Assembly: GCA_964512225.1 (NCBI GenBank)
Contig: CAZEKB010000018.1
Coordinates: forward strand, 14,052 to 78,051
Source of the DNA: CAZEKB01 sp964512225
GTDB lineage: Bacteria; Myxococcota_A; UBA796; UBA9615
Direction: 5' to 3'
Length of the DNA stretch: 64,000 nt
The translations under genes and the position numbers were made by a program. The notes beneath the pieces are model-generated. The model did no database searches and was not told the origin of the DNA. It saw nothing but the letters and a program-made list of their open reading frames with translations. This document shows, one piece after another, positions 36,720-45,908 of this stretch; position 1 is the first letter of the stretch; each line of letters begins with the position of its first letter.

Positions 36720-39700
36720 CTACTTCTTCTTCTTCGACTTGCCGCCGGACTTCGCCTTGGACTTCGGCTTCTTCGGCTGCTTGGGGGCGTCCGGCGCGGC
36801 CTCGGCCTTGGGCGCGTCGGGCTGCTTCGGGGCGGACGGCTCCTTCGGCGCGGACGGGGCGGCCTCGGCCTTGGGCGCGTCGGGCTGCTTCGGGGCGGAC
36901 GCCTGCTTCGGAGCGTCGGGCTGCTTCGGGGCGGACGGCGCGGCCTCGGCCTTCGGAGCGTCCGGCTGCTTCGGAGCGTCGGGCGCCGCCCCGGGGGCCT
37001 CCGGAGCACCCGGAGCGCCGGGAGCGCCGGGCGCACCCGGAGCCTCGGGGGCGGCCGCCATGCCGGGGGTGCCGGGGGCGTCCGGGGCACCGGGCGCCTC
37101 GGGGGCACCGGGCGCCTCGCCCATCCCGGGAGCGCCCGGGGCCTCGGGAGCGCCGGGGGCCTCGGGGGCTGCGGCCATGTCGGGGGCACCGGGCGCCTCG
37201 GGGGCACCGGGCGCCTCGCCCATCCCGGGAGCGCCCGNNNNNNNNNNNNNNNNNNNNNNNNNNNNNNNNNNNNNNNNNNNNNNNNNNNNNNNNNNNNNNN
37301 NNNNNNNNNNNNNNNNNNNNNNNNNNNNNNNNNNNNNGGGCCTCGGGAGCGCCGGGAGCGCCGGGGGCCTCGGGGGCTGCGGCCATGTCGGGGGCGCCGG
37401 GGGCCTCGGGAGCACCGGGAGCCTCGCCCATCCCGGGAGCGCCGGGCGCCTCGGGGGCGGCGGCCATGTCGGGGGCGCCGGGGGCCTCGGGAGCGCCGGG
37501 GGCCTCGGGGGCGCCGGGCATCTCCGGCGCGGCGGCCATGTCGGGCGTCTCGGGCATGCCCGGGGCCTCGGGCATCTCGGGTCCGCCGGGCATCTCGGGC
37601 GCGACGGGCATCTCCGGCCCGCCGGGCATCTCGGGCGCGCCGGGCATCTCCGGGGCCGCCATCTCGGGGGCCTCGGGCATCTCCGGGGCCTCGGGCATCT
37701 CCGGCATCTCCGGGGCCTCGGGCATCTCCGGGGCCTCGGGCATCTCCGGCATCTCCGGGGCCGCCATCTCGGGCATCTCGGGAGCCTCGGGCATCTCGGG
37801 CATCTCGGGAGCCGCGAACTCGGGCATCTCCGGCATCTCGGGGAGGGCGAGCTCCGGCGGCGCCGGCGCACCCGGCGGGATCGGCGGCGCGCCGATCTCC
37901 ATGGCCGTCGCGAGGGCCGCTTCCATCGTGGCCATCGCCTCCTCGCCCGCGGCCATCGCCTCCTCGGCGCTCGCCTGGGCCTCCTCGGCGGCCTTGCCCG
38001 CCTCCTCCTGGTAGCCCTGAGCGGCCTCGATGTCCTCGGGCTTCTTCCCGGACGTGTCCGCCGCTTCCTTCATCGCGTTCGCGGACTGCTCCTGGGCCTC
38101 GGCCTGCGCCTCTCCGGCTTCCTGGGCGGCGGTCAGCGCCTCTTCGGCCTGCGCCTGGGCCTCGCCCGCCGCGGAGCCGACCTCGACCATCGACTCCTTG
38201 ACGGCGATGTCGGCCGTCACCAGCTCCTTCTGAGCCTCGAACCCGTCCATCTTCGCCTGGTTGCTCTCCTGCCCGGCCTCGTCGGCCTTCTCCTGGGCCC
38301 TGTCGGCGGTCTTCTCGGCCGACGACGCCTGGGACTCCAGGGGCGAGGCCGTGGCCTCCGCTTCGGACAGCTCGGCCTGGGCCGCGGAGAGCTCCTCCTT
38401 CTGGGGAGCCGTCTCCTCCTCCAGGCCGTCGATCTCCTCCTGGTCGCCCGCGATCTCTTCGGAACCCTCGGAGGCCTCGTCGGCCAGCGACGCGGACTCC
38501 TCCTGCAGGCTCGTCGCCTCCTCCTCGAGGCTGTCCGCCTCGTCGGCCAGGCTGCTCGCTTCGTCGGCCAGGCTGCTCGCTTCGTCGCTCAGGCTGCTCG
38601 CCTCGCTCTCGAGGTCGTCCGCCTCCGCCGAGAGGGCGCTCGCCTTGGCGGAGTCGGTGGCCTTGTCGGCCTGCGCCCGCTTCTGCTCGGCCTTCTTGGT
38701 CTTGGCCTCGGCGTCCTTCTCGGCCTTCGCGGCCTCCTTCTCCTTCGCCTTGGCCTCCTTCGCCTTGCCCTTCGACTCCTTGGTCTTCTCCTTCGCTTCC
38801 TTCGCCTTGGCCTTCGACTCGGCCTTCTTCTCCTGCAGCTCCGCCCTCTTCTCGGCCAGCGCCGCCTTCTTCTCTTCGATCTCGGCCAGGGCCTCGGCGA
38901 TCTCCTCCTGGAGCTCGTCGACCTTGTCCTGGGCGTCGTCCACGGCCTGCTGCGCTTCGTCCGCCTCGGACCGCAGGTCGTCGGCGGTCTGCTTCAGCTC
39001 GTCCGCCCTCTCCTGGAGCTCGTCGGCCTTCGCCTCGGCGGCGTCGATCTTCTCCTGCGCGGCCTCGGCCTCCTTCTCCGCCTCTTCGTGGGCCTGCTGG
39101 AGCGCCTCGTGCTGAGCCGCCGCGGCCTCGCACGCCTCCTTGGCGGCCTCGGCCTTCTTGGACTTCGCCTTGGCGGAGCGGGCGAGCAGCGCCGCGAGGC
39201 CGGCCGCGACCTTCGCGTGCCGCATGTACTCGGCCGTCCGATCCTTGCGGTCCGGCTCCTCCTCTTGGGCGAGGAGCTCCTCACCCCTCTCGATGGCCTC
39301 CATCGCCTGTTGGGCGGCCTCGGCGAGGGCGGTCGGGTCGCCGGCGGCAGCCGCCGCGTCCACCGACGACGCCGCCGCCGTGCAGTCGGCCGCGGCCGCG
39401 TTCTGGCCGATCGACTGGAGGGCCGCCGCGGTGGCGAGCGCGTCGGTGGTGATCTCCACGGCCTCGGCCTGCTGCATGCTCGCCGCAGTGGCCGTGATGG
39501 GAGCGACCACGACGACCACGACGGCCACGCCGATCTCGCCCGAGAAGACCGTGCCCCCGGTCACCACCTGGGACAGCGGCGCCGGGCCTCCGACCTGGCA
39601 GCTGTTCGCGATGTCGCCGAGGCGGGCCGCCATGCTGCCGTTGAAGTAGACCCCGGTGGAGCCCATGATGATCTCGGCGATGTTGTTGGGGCCGTCCACG

Positions 39701-39900
39701 GCGGGCACGTGCGGGGGCGTGCACATCGACTTCGTGCCGACCACGGCCGACGGCATGCCCATCACGTTGATGGTGCTCTCCGTCTTCATCTGAATGATGC
39801 CGGTATACGGATGCGGCCCCGGCACCGGGGGCGCCCCCGGGTACAGGTGGATGTCGACGCCGATGACCTGGTCGCCCTGTTTGGCGTTCGGCTTGCCCAT
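36720..39900 (-). CDS. Giant PAAR-domain protein with coiled-coil stalk, Pro-rich repeats and poly-Lys tail
   Basis: The gene crosses an assembly gap. The frame is read from 39900 to the gap and from the gap to 36720; the apparent frame change comes only from the arbitrary gap length. At least 1,025 residues remain: a PAAR-like domain (about 1-105; MGKPNAKQGD, VMGMPSAVVG, GSTGVYFNGSMAARLGD), a hydrophobic stretch (about 125-145), an Ala-rich helix, and a charged coiled coil (about 245-665) with heptads such as SSLADEA. Met/Glu/Pro repeats (EMPEMPEAPEMPE), Gly/Ala/Pro repeats, Lys/Pro repeats and a tail ending GGKSKKKK follow. AAGGAGG sits 8 bases before the ATG at 39900 but only 2 before 39906. 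PAAR domains tip contractile injection spikes. The rest may be cargo or a stalk; that is inference. Confidence 0.85.
36990..37870 (-). repeat. Low-complexity Pro-rich coding repeats interrupted by the gap
   Basis: The DNA repeats degenerate 9-18 base units encoding Glu-Met-Pro, Glu-Ala-Pro and Gly-Ala-Pro triplets, with longer near-identical blocks (GAPDMAAAPEAPGAP, GMGEAPGAPEAPGAP). The 100-N gap lies inside it, so the copy number is unknown. Confidence 0.85.
37238..37337. other. Assembly gap (100 N) inside the PAAR protein gene
   Basis: The placeholder run breaks the reading frame artificially: 100 is not a multiple of three. Automatic callers would extend one wrong frame to 36433 or split the gene. 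Confidence 0.97.
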
Positions 39901-40094
39901 GCTCATCCCCTCCTTGGCTGCTCTTTCGAAGCAGAAGCCGGAGGCTGTTCATCCGTGGTCCGGCCACAGGAGACCCCTGCAGCCGAGCCTTGGCATCATG
40001 CCACAGGGGGGGTCGTCGGCACGACGAAACCGTGTCCGCCCTCCACCTCCTTCGTCCGGCGGCGTAGGATGGCGGCCGTCCCCCAGGAGGAGCC

Positions 40095-40502
40095 ATGGCC
40101 ACGGACTTCGAGAAGGTCCTCAAGAAGATCGACGCCGACAACAGCGCGCTGCTCGCCGGCCGCGACGATCTCCGCGAGGCTTTCGTCAAGATCGACGGGC
40201 GCATCAACGCCATGAAGGCAGGGCAGCGCATCGAGCCCTACGAGGTCGGAAAGTCGGGCCACGTGCTCGGGTTCCGCCGCTATCACTCGGGCTGGCACAT
40301 CTCCACGATCCTCAAGGGCTTCGCCGACATCGAGTCGGAGATCCCGGTCGTCGAGGCCTCCCCGGAGCTCCAGGTCGCGCTGATCCAGCACGTCGGTGGC
40401 CTGCTCGAGAAGCTGCAGGGGCTCATCGCCGCCGATCTCAAGAACACCGCTTCCGCCGTCAAGGAAGCGAACCGGCTCGTCGACGCGGTCCGCGCGGTCT
40501 GA
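40095..40502 (+). CDS. Small helical protein divergent from the PAAR gene
   Basis: The 135-residue protein has no signal or membrane segment. It is mainly helical (FEKVLKKIDADNSALLAGRD at the start, VALIQHVGGLLEKLQGLIAA near the end), with a central conserved-looking patch around GHVLGFRRYHSGWHISTIL. AGGAGG lies 5 bases before the ATG. I do not recognise the family. It is transcribed away from the PAAR gene with 194 bases between; position suggests an adaptor, chaperone or immunity-like partner, without direct evidence. Confidence 0.75.
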   Translation: MATDFEKVLKKIDADNSALLAGRDDLREAFVKIDGRINAMKAGQRIEPYEVGKSGHVLGFRRYHSGWHISTILKGFADIESEIPVVEASPELQVALIQHVGGLLEKLQGLIAADLKNTASAVKEANRLVDAVRAV

Positions 40503-40511
40503 CGCCGGGGG

Positions 40512-41573
40512 TCAGCCCCCTCGCGCCGCCTTCAGGGCTCCCGCCCAGCGCGAGGCCGACGCCTCCCGCCCCTCCAGCGCCTCGATCACCCGCCCACCGT
40601 CCGCGCCCCCTTCGGCGAACGGCCCGGCCGACGCGGGCGCCGAGTCCCCGAAGATCCGAGACACCGAGCGGGCCAGTCGCGGTCGCAGGCCCCGCAGAAC
40701 CTCCAGCTCCTCGACGAGGCCGACCCGGAGGATCTCCAGCCGCGCCGCCAACCCCGCGAGGTCCCCGTCGGCCTCGGCGGACGCAGGGCTCGTCACGGCC
40801 GTGGAGACAGCCGCCCGTACGGTGTCGACGAGGTCGTCCAGCGCGCCCGCTTGACCGAGGGCTCGCCGGGCCGATCGGCTCCACCGCAGCGCAGCGGCGG
40901 CGAACTCCACCGTGGGCGGGACCCTCGCCCCGAACCCCTCGCGGATCGTCAACAGGCGGCGCTCCACGACCGAGCGCCCCGACTCGGACGAGAAGTGACC
41001 CCGGATCTCCCAGGCGGCGTGGCCCGCGCCCACTCCGCGGGCTCGGCCCAGCCGCACGGCGCCCGTCTCCGCCCAGGCCCCTCCCGCGGGCAGGTCACCG
41101 GGGATCCCCTCGACCAGACTCGTGAGCACCTCGGCGAAGCCCAACAGCTCCCACTCCGGGTCCGCCCCGAGGCGAGCAGCCAGCGCCTCGGGCGTCACCT
41201 CGTCGGGCGAGCCTGCGTCCCCCCCGTCGGGCGACGCGAAGCCGCTCACGAGCACCCCCGCTGCGGCGGCGCGCAGCTCGGCGCGGGGCGCGTAGTCCAT
41301 CTCGTCCCCCACACGACGAGCGACCACCGAGATGGCCAACGCGTCGCCGAGACCGACGAGCTGGGCGCGGAGATCGCCCGGCCCCGACGCGACGGCCAGG
41401 CGGCGCCGCGGGATGGGGCCGTAGAGGACGGCCTCCACCGGATCCACCGCCTGCGACCGGGGCGCCCCGAAGATGTCCGTGGCGACCGCGGGCCACGGGG
41501 GCGCGGTCGTGGAGAATCGGCGCACGGGGGCCAGGAGGGCGGTGAGTGCGAGGTGCGGATCGCGCAAGGTCAT
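40512..41573 (-). CDS. Hypothetical protein of 353 residues
   Basis: I do not recognise this protein. It has no clear signal peptide or transmembrane segment. The N-terminus (MTLRDPHLALTALLAPVRRF) and the block DPVEAVLYGPIPRRRLAVAS could be a globular core. The C-terminal half is Ala/Arg/Glu-rich and probably helical (VEFAAAALRWSRSARRALGQ, LAARLEILRVGLVEELEVLR). It converges with the 135-residue gene after 9 bases and follows a TPR gene on the same strand 28 bases upstream. The frame is supported by consistent third-position GC and tight spacing. Confidence 0.6.
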   Translation of the reverse strand: MTLRDPHLALTALLAPVRRFSTTAPPWPAVATDIFGAPRSQAVDPVEAVLYGPIPRRRLAVASGPGDLRAQLVGLGDALAISVVARRVGDEMDYAPRAELRAAAAGVLVSGFASPDGGDAGSPDEVTPEALAARLGADPEWELLGFAEVLTSLVEGIPGDLPAGGAWAETGAVRLGRARGVGAGHAAWEIRGHFSSESGRSVVERRLLTIREGFGARVPPTVEFAAAALRWSRSARRALGQAGALDDLVDTVRAAVSTAVTSPASAEADGDLAGLAARLEILRVGLVEELEVLRGLRPRLARSVSRIFGDSAPASAGPFAEGGADGGRVIEALEGREASASRWAGALKAARGG

Positions 41574-41601
41574 GGGGCGGGCGCTCCGCGCTGCTCGGGG
41601 G

Positions 41602-42447
41602 TCAGAACCGGAGGGCGAAGCCCGTCGAGTGAAGCTGGAACCGGGGCCCCCCCGCCGCCGACTTCGCCGCGGCCGCCTTGCGCATGCGTCCGAGGCGTGA
41701 GGCGTTCACGCCGACCATGGGCAGGCCGATCGCCGCCATCGTGCCGCCCACGAAGAGCGAGGCGATGCCCGCCGCGTAGAACGCTTCGATGTTCGCGTTG
41801 TTGGGGTTGTCCGTGGACATGGCGGCCATGCCCCCCATCAGCCCCCCGCCGACGCCCGCCAGTACGAAGCCCCCGATGCCGAGCCCCGCGCCGATCTGGG
41901 TGCGCGTCTCGTACACGTCCCACTGCTGCCGGGCGACCATCCACTCGAGGAACTCCTCGCTTCCCATGGGGTAGTCGGGCATGTCGGCCGGAGCGGCCAA
42001 TCCGATGGGCGTGCCGGACGCGTCCGTCCCATCGCCCCCGCCGACGTTGGACCGCCCCCACCCCCCGGGTTCACCGAGCTTGCCCTGCACCCGGGTCAGC
42101 GCCTCCACGGCCTCCTTCTGGGCCGCGTCCAGCGCGTCGCCTTCGCGGCTCGCGCCGTTCTCGACCTCCAGGTACGTGATCAACAGCCCCTCGGCGAGCT
42201 TGTTGTCCCCGAGCCCCTCGTACGCGAGGGCGCGATACATGTACGCCTCGTAGAGCGCGGGGTTGAGGCGGATGGCGGAGTCCGACGAGGTGAGCGCCTT
42301 CTCGTAGTTCCCCTCGCGGATCTCGGCCCGCGCGAACTGCAGCTGGCGGGAAGCCTCTTCCTCGATCTTCGACTGCGCCGAGGCCACACCGGGGAAGGCG
42401 GGCACCGACAGGAGAAGGACGAGGGCGAGGGAGCGGAGCAAGGGCAT
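41602..42447 (-). CDS. Exported TPR-containing membrane protein
   Basis: The 281-residue protein begins with a signal peptide (MPLLRSLALVLLLSVPAFPG, cleavage near ASA-QS). About three TPR-like helix pairs follow (ARAEIREGNYEKALTSSDSA, NPALYEAYMYRALAYEGLG). A Gly-rich linker precedes two C-terminal hydrophobic segments (GAGLGIGGFVLAGVGGGLMG and FYAAGIASLFVGGTMAAIGL). The end, HSTGFALRF, finishes in Phe. The ATG at 42447 is chosen for the signal peptide; the in-frame upstream Met gives an Arg-rich extension. It is probably a periplasmic scaffold or part of an envelope complex; the specific role is unknown. Confidence 0.72.
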   Translation of the reverse strand: MPLLRSLALVLLLSVPAFPGVASAQSKIEEEASRQLQFARAEIREGNYEKALTSSDSAIRLNPALYEAYMYRALAYEGLGDNKLAEGLLITYLEVENGASREGDALDAAQKEAVEALTRVQGKLGEPGGWGRSNVGGGDGTDASGTPIGLAAPADMPDYPMGSEEFLEWMVARQQWDVYETRTQIGAGLGIGGFVLAGVGGGLMGGMAAMSTDNPNNANIEAFYAAGIASLFVGGTMAAIGLPMVGVNASRLGRMRKAAAAKSAAGGPRFQLHSTGFALRF

Positions 42448-42585
42448 GCGAACAGACCTCGAAGGCGGGCCCGTGGGCCGGATCTCGGGTCGAGCATAGC
42501 CCCCCCGGCGAGCCCCGAGCAAACCCCCGCCTGCGTGCTAGCGTCCGACCTCGGGGTTCATACCGACACCCCTCCCGGAGCCGCC

Positions 42586-42927
42586 TTGGCAGAGAGTCGC
42601 AGCGAAACGGGCAAGCGCAGGGAGGACTCCGCGAAGAAGGCGGAGTCCCTCGCCGGCGGCAAGGAGGCCGCGGACTCGCCCAAGAAGGCCCAGGAACGGG
42701 GCACGGGGGCCAGCCGCGGCGCCGACGCACCCCGCGGCAATCGCGCGCGCAAGGCGGCCCGGAAGGCCGAAGAAGAGGCCAAGGCCGCGGGCGCGACCGA
42801 CGAAGACGTCGCCCAGGACGAGGACGAAGAGGAGGACGAGGAGGCCAAGGCCGCCGCGGACGAACTCTTCTGGAAGCACCTCGCCTGGGGCGCTTACCGA
42901 TCGCGCAAGCGGCGCGAGGAGGAGTGA
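42586..42927 (+). CDS. Small, highly charged hypothetical protein
   Basis: About 113 residues, Lys/Arg/Glu/Ala-rich and probably disordered or helical (KAARKAEEEAKAAGATDED, then an acidic run, then LFWKHLAWGAYRSRKRREEE). The TTG at 42586 is preferred since GGAG lies 5 bases before it. The longer GTG start at 42535 overlaps a TAG-type -10 (TAGCGT, about 42538). I do not recognise a family. The aromatic C-terminal patch could be a binding motif. The frame could be spurious, but its end lies 13 bases from the convergent neighbour, as expected for a real gene here. Confidence 0.45.
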   Translation: MAESRSETGKRREDSAKKAESLAGGKEAADSPKKAQERGTGASRGADAPRGNRARKAARKAEEEAKAAGATDEDVAQDEDEEEDEEAKAAADELFWKHLAWGAYRSRKRREEE

Positions 42928-42940
42928 GGGGACGGGCGGC

Positions 42941-45886
42941 TCAGTTGCAGCTGCCCGGACCGAAGAGCGCCGCCTGCGCGGCCGCGACTCCGGGGCTGCC
43001 GTAGTCGTTGCTCCCCAGGGGCGTCTGCTCTTCGCACCAGTTGGTCGTCGTGTCGTTGTCGGTCCCCGGGTTCGTGCCGCCTGCCACCGACGGCTTCAGG
43101 CCCATGGCGAAGCCGGGTCGCCAGAAGGGCCCGCCCGCCGCGTAGGTGGGCGTGAGGCTGCCCGCGCCGCAGTTCGCCAAGCAGCCGCTCGCGGTCCAGG
43201 TCAGCGAGTCGATTGCCGTGAAGTTGCCCGACGTCGTCGGCGCCGAGAGCGTGAGCGAACCCCCGCTGTTGGAGAAGGCCGCCGCGGACCAGACGAAGTC
43301 GCTGATGTCGGTGCCGTAGGCGGCGGTGGTATTGGCGCGGGCCAGCACCACCCGCGTGCCGTCGGTGAAGTCGAGGGCCGTCGAGGGATCGCTGTCGGAC
43401 GGGAATACGAAGGTGCTGGTCCCCCCGCCGGTGACGGCCACCTCGATCTGCCAGCCGCGCAGGTCGACCAGGGTGCCCGAGTCGTTCAGAACCTCCACGT
43501 ACTCGCCGAACGCGTCGCCGGTGCTCGGGTCGGTGCCGATCATCATCTCGACGATCGCCACGTCTCCGACCGCTACGAGGCCTTCGTCGGCGACGCCGTC
43601 GCAGTCGTCGTCGATGCCGTTGTTCGTCTCGGTCTCGGTCGACCCGACGTTCGCGTCCGAGTCGTCGCAGTCGCCCGCGCACGTGGTCTCGTTGTCGCCG
43701 TCGACGTCGGCCTGGTTCAGGGACGGGTCCGCGTCGTCGCAGTCCGGAACGGTGGCGCAGGTCGACGCGCCGTCGGCGTCCGCGTCGTTCCAGTTCTCGG
43801 TCGGGTCGGCGTCGTCGCAGTCGGCGGGCACGAGGCCCGCGCCGCACACGTCCCAGCCGTCCCCGTCGGCGTCGACGCCGGGGTTGAGGGCCGCGTCGTT
43901 GTCGTTGCAGTCGTCCTGGCAGGTGGTGAAGGAGTCGTTGTCCACGTCCAGCCCTTCGACGGTCGCGTCGAAGTCGTCGCAGTCACCCGCGCACGGCGTG
44001 CTGTTGTCGAGGTCGTTGTCCGCCTCGTTGGCGTCGAACACGGAGTTGCAGTCGTTGTCCGTGATCCCGTCGCAGAGCATGGGCGCCGCCGGGTAGGTGT
44101 CCGCGTCCGTGTCGTCGCAGTCGTCGGTGCAGGTGGAGAAGCCGTCGTTGTCCCCGTCCGTGGGGGTCAGCCCGGGGTCGTTGTCGTCGCAGTCGTTCCC
44201 CCCGGTCAGCCCACCGATCAAGGTCGCGGTCGCGTCGTCGCACTCGATGTAGCCGTCGGCGTCGGCGTCCGTCTCGAGGGGGTCCGCCACGCCGTCGCAG
44301 TCGGAGTCCGCGATCCCGTCGCACTGCACCCCGTTGCCGGGGAAGGTGTTCACGGCCGCGGCGTCCGTGGGGTCGTCGTTGCAGTCGGCGGGGGTGGAGC
44401 CCACGGGACAGGCCGTGAACGAGTCCCCGTCCAGATCGAAGGGATACTGCGTGGGATCCCCGTCGTCGCAGTCCGGCGGGACGGCGCAGGTGGTGTACCC
44501 GTCGAGATCCAGGTCGGTGATCGAGACGGTGTCGTTGAAGTCGTTGCAGTCACCGTCGCAGGTGGTGGCGCCGTCGTTGTCCTGGTCGAGGGTGTTCTGC
44601 GAGGGATCGCTGTCGTCGCAGTCGACCGAAGCCCCGTACGTGGGCTCGCAGAGGTCCACCCCGCCACCCTGCGGGTCCGAGTAGGAGCCGTCGACGTCGT
44701 TGTCGAAGTCCTCGTCGATGCGCCCGTCCAGGTCGTTGTCGTACCCGTCGCAGCTCTCCGTGGCGCCCGGGAACGCTTCGTCGACGAGGTCCGCGGCCGT
44801 GCCGAACTCGTCGACGCCGCCGGGCACGAAGTCCTGGTCGTTGCCGTCGAGGTCGCCGCAGGAAAAGTAGGCGTCGTCGTCGTTGTCGAGGCGGTGGAGG
44901 CTGGGGTTGAGGTCGTCGCAGTCGAGCGCCTGGCTCAGCTCCGTGCCGTCCTCCTGGATCCAGTTCGCCCGGTCGCCCTCACCCTCGGCGGGCACGAACC
45001 CGTCCGGGCGCTGGCCGAGGCAGAGGTCGTCCTCCCAGGTGCTCTCCTCGATGTTGCCGTCGCCGTCGCGGTCGAAGTCCGGGTACCAGGTCTCGAAGAG
45101 CGCGGCGCGCTGGGCCTCGGTGAGGTTCGCGGGGTTCCGGCAGGTCGACGTCCACACGCTCTCGAGGCCGGGCACGCACGACTCGGCCGCGTCGACCGTG
45201 GGGTACACCTCGTCGTTGTCGTCGACGCAGTCGAAGAGGGCGAAGTTCGGGTGGTCGGAGCCCTCACCCTCCTCGAGCCCGTGCAGCGCTTCGAGGCTCA
45301 CCCGATCGCAGCCGCGCAGGTGGCCGTCCTGGTCCGAGTCGATCTCGTTCGTCTCCACCGTGGTGGGGTCGCAGTCGTCGTCCAGGCCGGTGGTGATTCG
45401 GTCCGGGTGGGGGCCGTTGTAGGACGTGATGGTCGCGGCGAGCGGGATGCCGCACACCTCGTCGTGGGCCGGCGACTGCATCAGGCCGAACGCGTCGGGA
45501 TCGTCGTTGCAGTCCTCCTGATCCGTCACGCCGTCGCCTTCGATGAACCCGCAGGGCGAGAACCCGTCGCCGTCCTGGTCCTGCTCCGGACGGGACAGGC
45601 CCGCGTCGGTGCCCTCGAAGAAGCGACTGCAGTCGTTGTCGAGCCCGTCGCAGAGCTCCGCGGCGCCCGGGAAGACGTCGTCGTTGTTGTCGTCGCAGTC
45701 GAGCTGGCTGGTCTCCATGTCCTCGACCGTGCGCCCGGCGAGCTCCTCCAGGTCCCCGACGGCGAAGTAGCCGTCGCCGTCGGCGTCGATCCGATCGGCG
45801 GGGTGGAAGAGCAGCGCGCATCCCGTGGCCCCCAGGAGGGCGGAGACGGCGATGGAGGTGCCGAAGAATCGGGTGATCGTGCTCAT
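42941..45886 (-). CDS. MopE-type metal-binding-repeat lipoprotein with lamin-tail domain
   Basis: The 981-residue lipoprotein (MSTITRFFGTSIAVSALLGA, lipobox ATGC) carries some 20 imperfect Asp/Cys repeats of the form DCDDxD...CDG.DNDCDG. Examples are QLDCDDNNDDVFPGAAELCD, PDCDDGDPTQYPFDLDGDSF and GIDDDCDGVADEG. These match the MopE-type motif common in myxobacterial surface proteins; the Asp-rich loops probably bind calcium, with disulfides in between. The last about 210 residues are a lamin-tail (LTD) beta-sandwich (VAIVEMMIGTD, GEYVEVLNDSGTLVDLRGWQ). It is probably a long surface adhesin or matrix protein. It is the last of a three-gene operon, 22 bases after the barrel gene. Confidence 0.88.
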   Translation of the reverse strand: MSTITRFFGTSIAVSALLGATGCALLFHPADRIDADGDGYFAVGDLEELAGRTVEDMETSQLDCDDNNDDVFPGAAELCDGLDNDCSRFFEGTDAGLSRPEQDQDGDGFSPCGFIEGDGVTDQEDCNDDPDAFGLMQSPAHDEVCGIPLAATITSYNGPHPDRITTGLDDDCDPTTVETNEIDSDQDGHLRGCDRVSLEALHGLEEGEGSDHPNFALFDCVDDNDEVYPTVDAAESCVPGLESVWTSTCRNPANLTEAQRAALFETWYPDFDRDGDGNIEESTWEDDLCLGQRPDGFVPAEGEGDRANWIQEDGTELSQALDCDDLNPSLHRLDNDDDAYFSCGDLDGNDQDFVPGGVDEFGTAADLVDEAFPGATESCDGYDNDLDGRIDEDFDNDVDGSYSDPQGGGVDLCEPTYGASVDCDDSDPSQNTLDQDNDGATTCDGDCNDFNDTVSITDLDLDGYTTCAVPPDCDDGDPTQYPFDLDGDSFTACPVGSTPADCNDDPTDAAAVNTFPGNGVQCDGIADSDCDGVADPLETDADADGYIECDDATATLIGGLTGGNDCDDNDPGLTPTDGDNDGFSTCTDDCDDTDADTYPAAPMLCDGITDNDCNSVFDANEADNDLDNSTPCAGDCDDFDATVEGLDVDNDSFTTCQDDCNDNDAALNPGVDADGDGWDVCGAGLVPADCDDADPTENWNDADADGASTCATVPDCDDADPSLNQADVDGDNETTCAGDCDDSDANVGSTETETNNGIDDDCDGVADEGLVAVGDVAIVEMMIGTDPSTGDAFGEYVEVLNDSGTLVDLRGWQIEVAVTGGGTSTFVFPSDSDPSTALDFTDGTRVVLARANTTAAYGTDISDFVWSAAAFSNSGGSLTLSAPTTSGNFTAIDSLTWTASGCLANCGAGSLTPTYAAGGPFWRPGFAMGLKPSVAGGTNPGTDNDTTTNWCEEQTPLGSNDYGSPGVAAAQAALFGPGSCN

Positions 45887-45908
45887 GAGATCGAGCCTTT
45901 CCAACGCA

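Noticed and set aside
39904..39906. First ATG of the PAAR gene as the start
   Set aside because: AAGGAGG is only 2 bases away from it, but 8 bases from the second ATG, which also gives the usual MGKP start of PAAR proteins.
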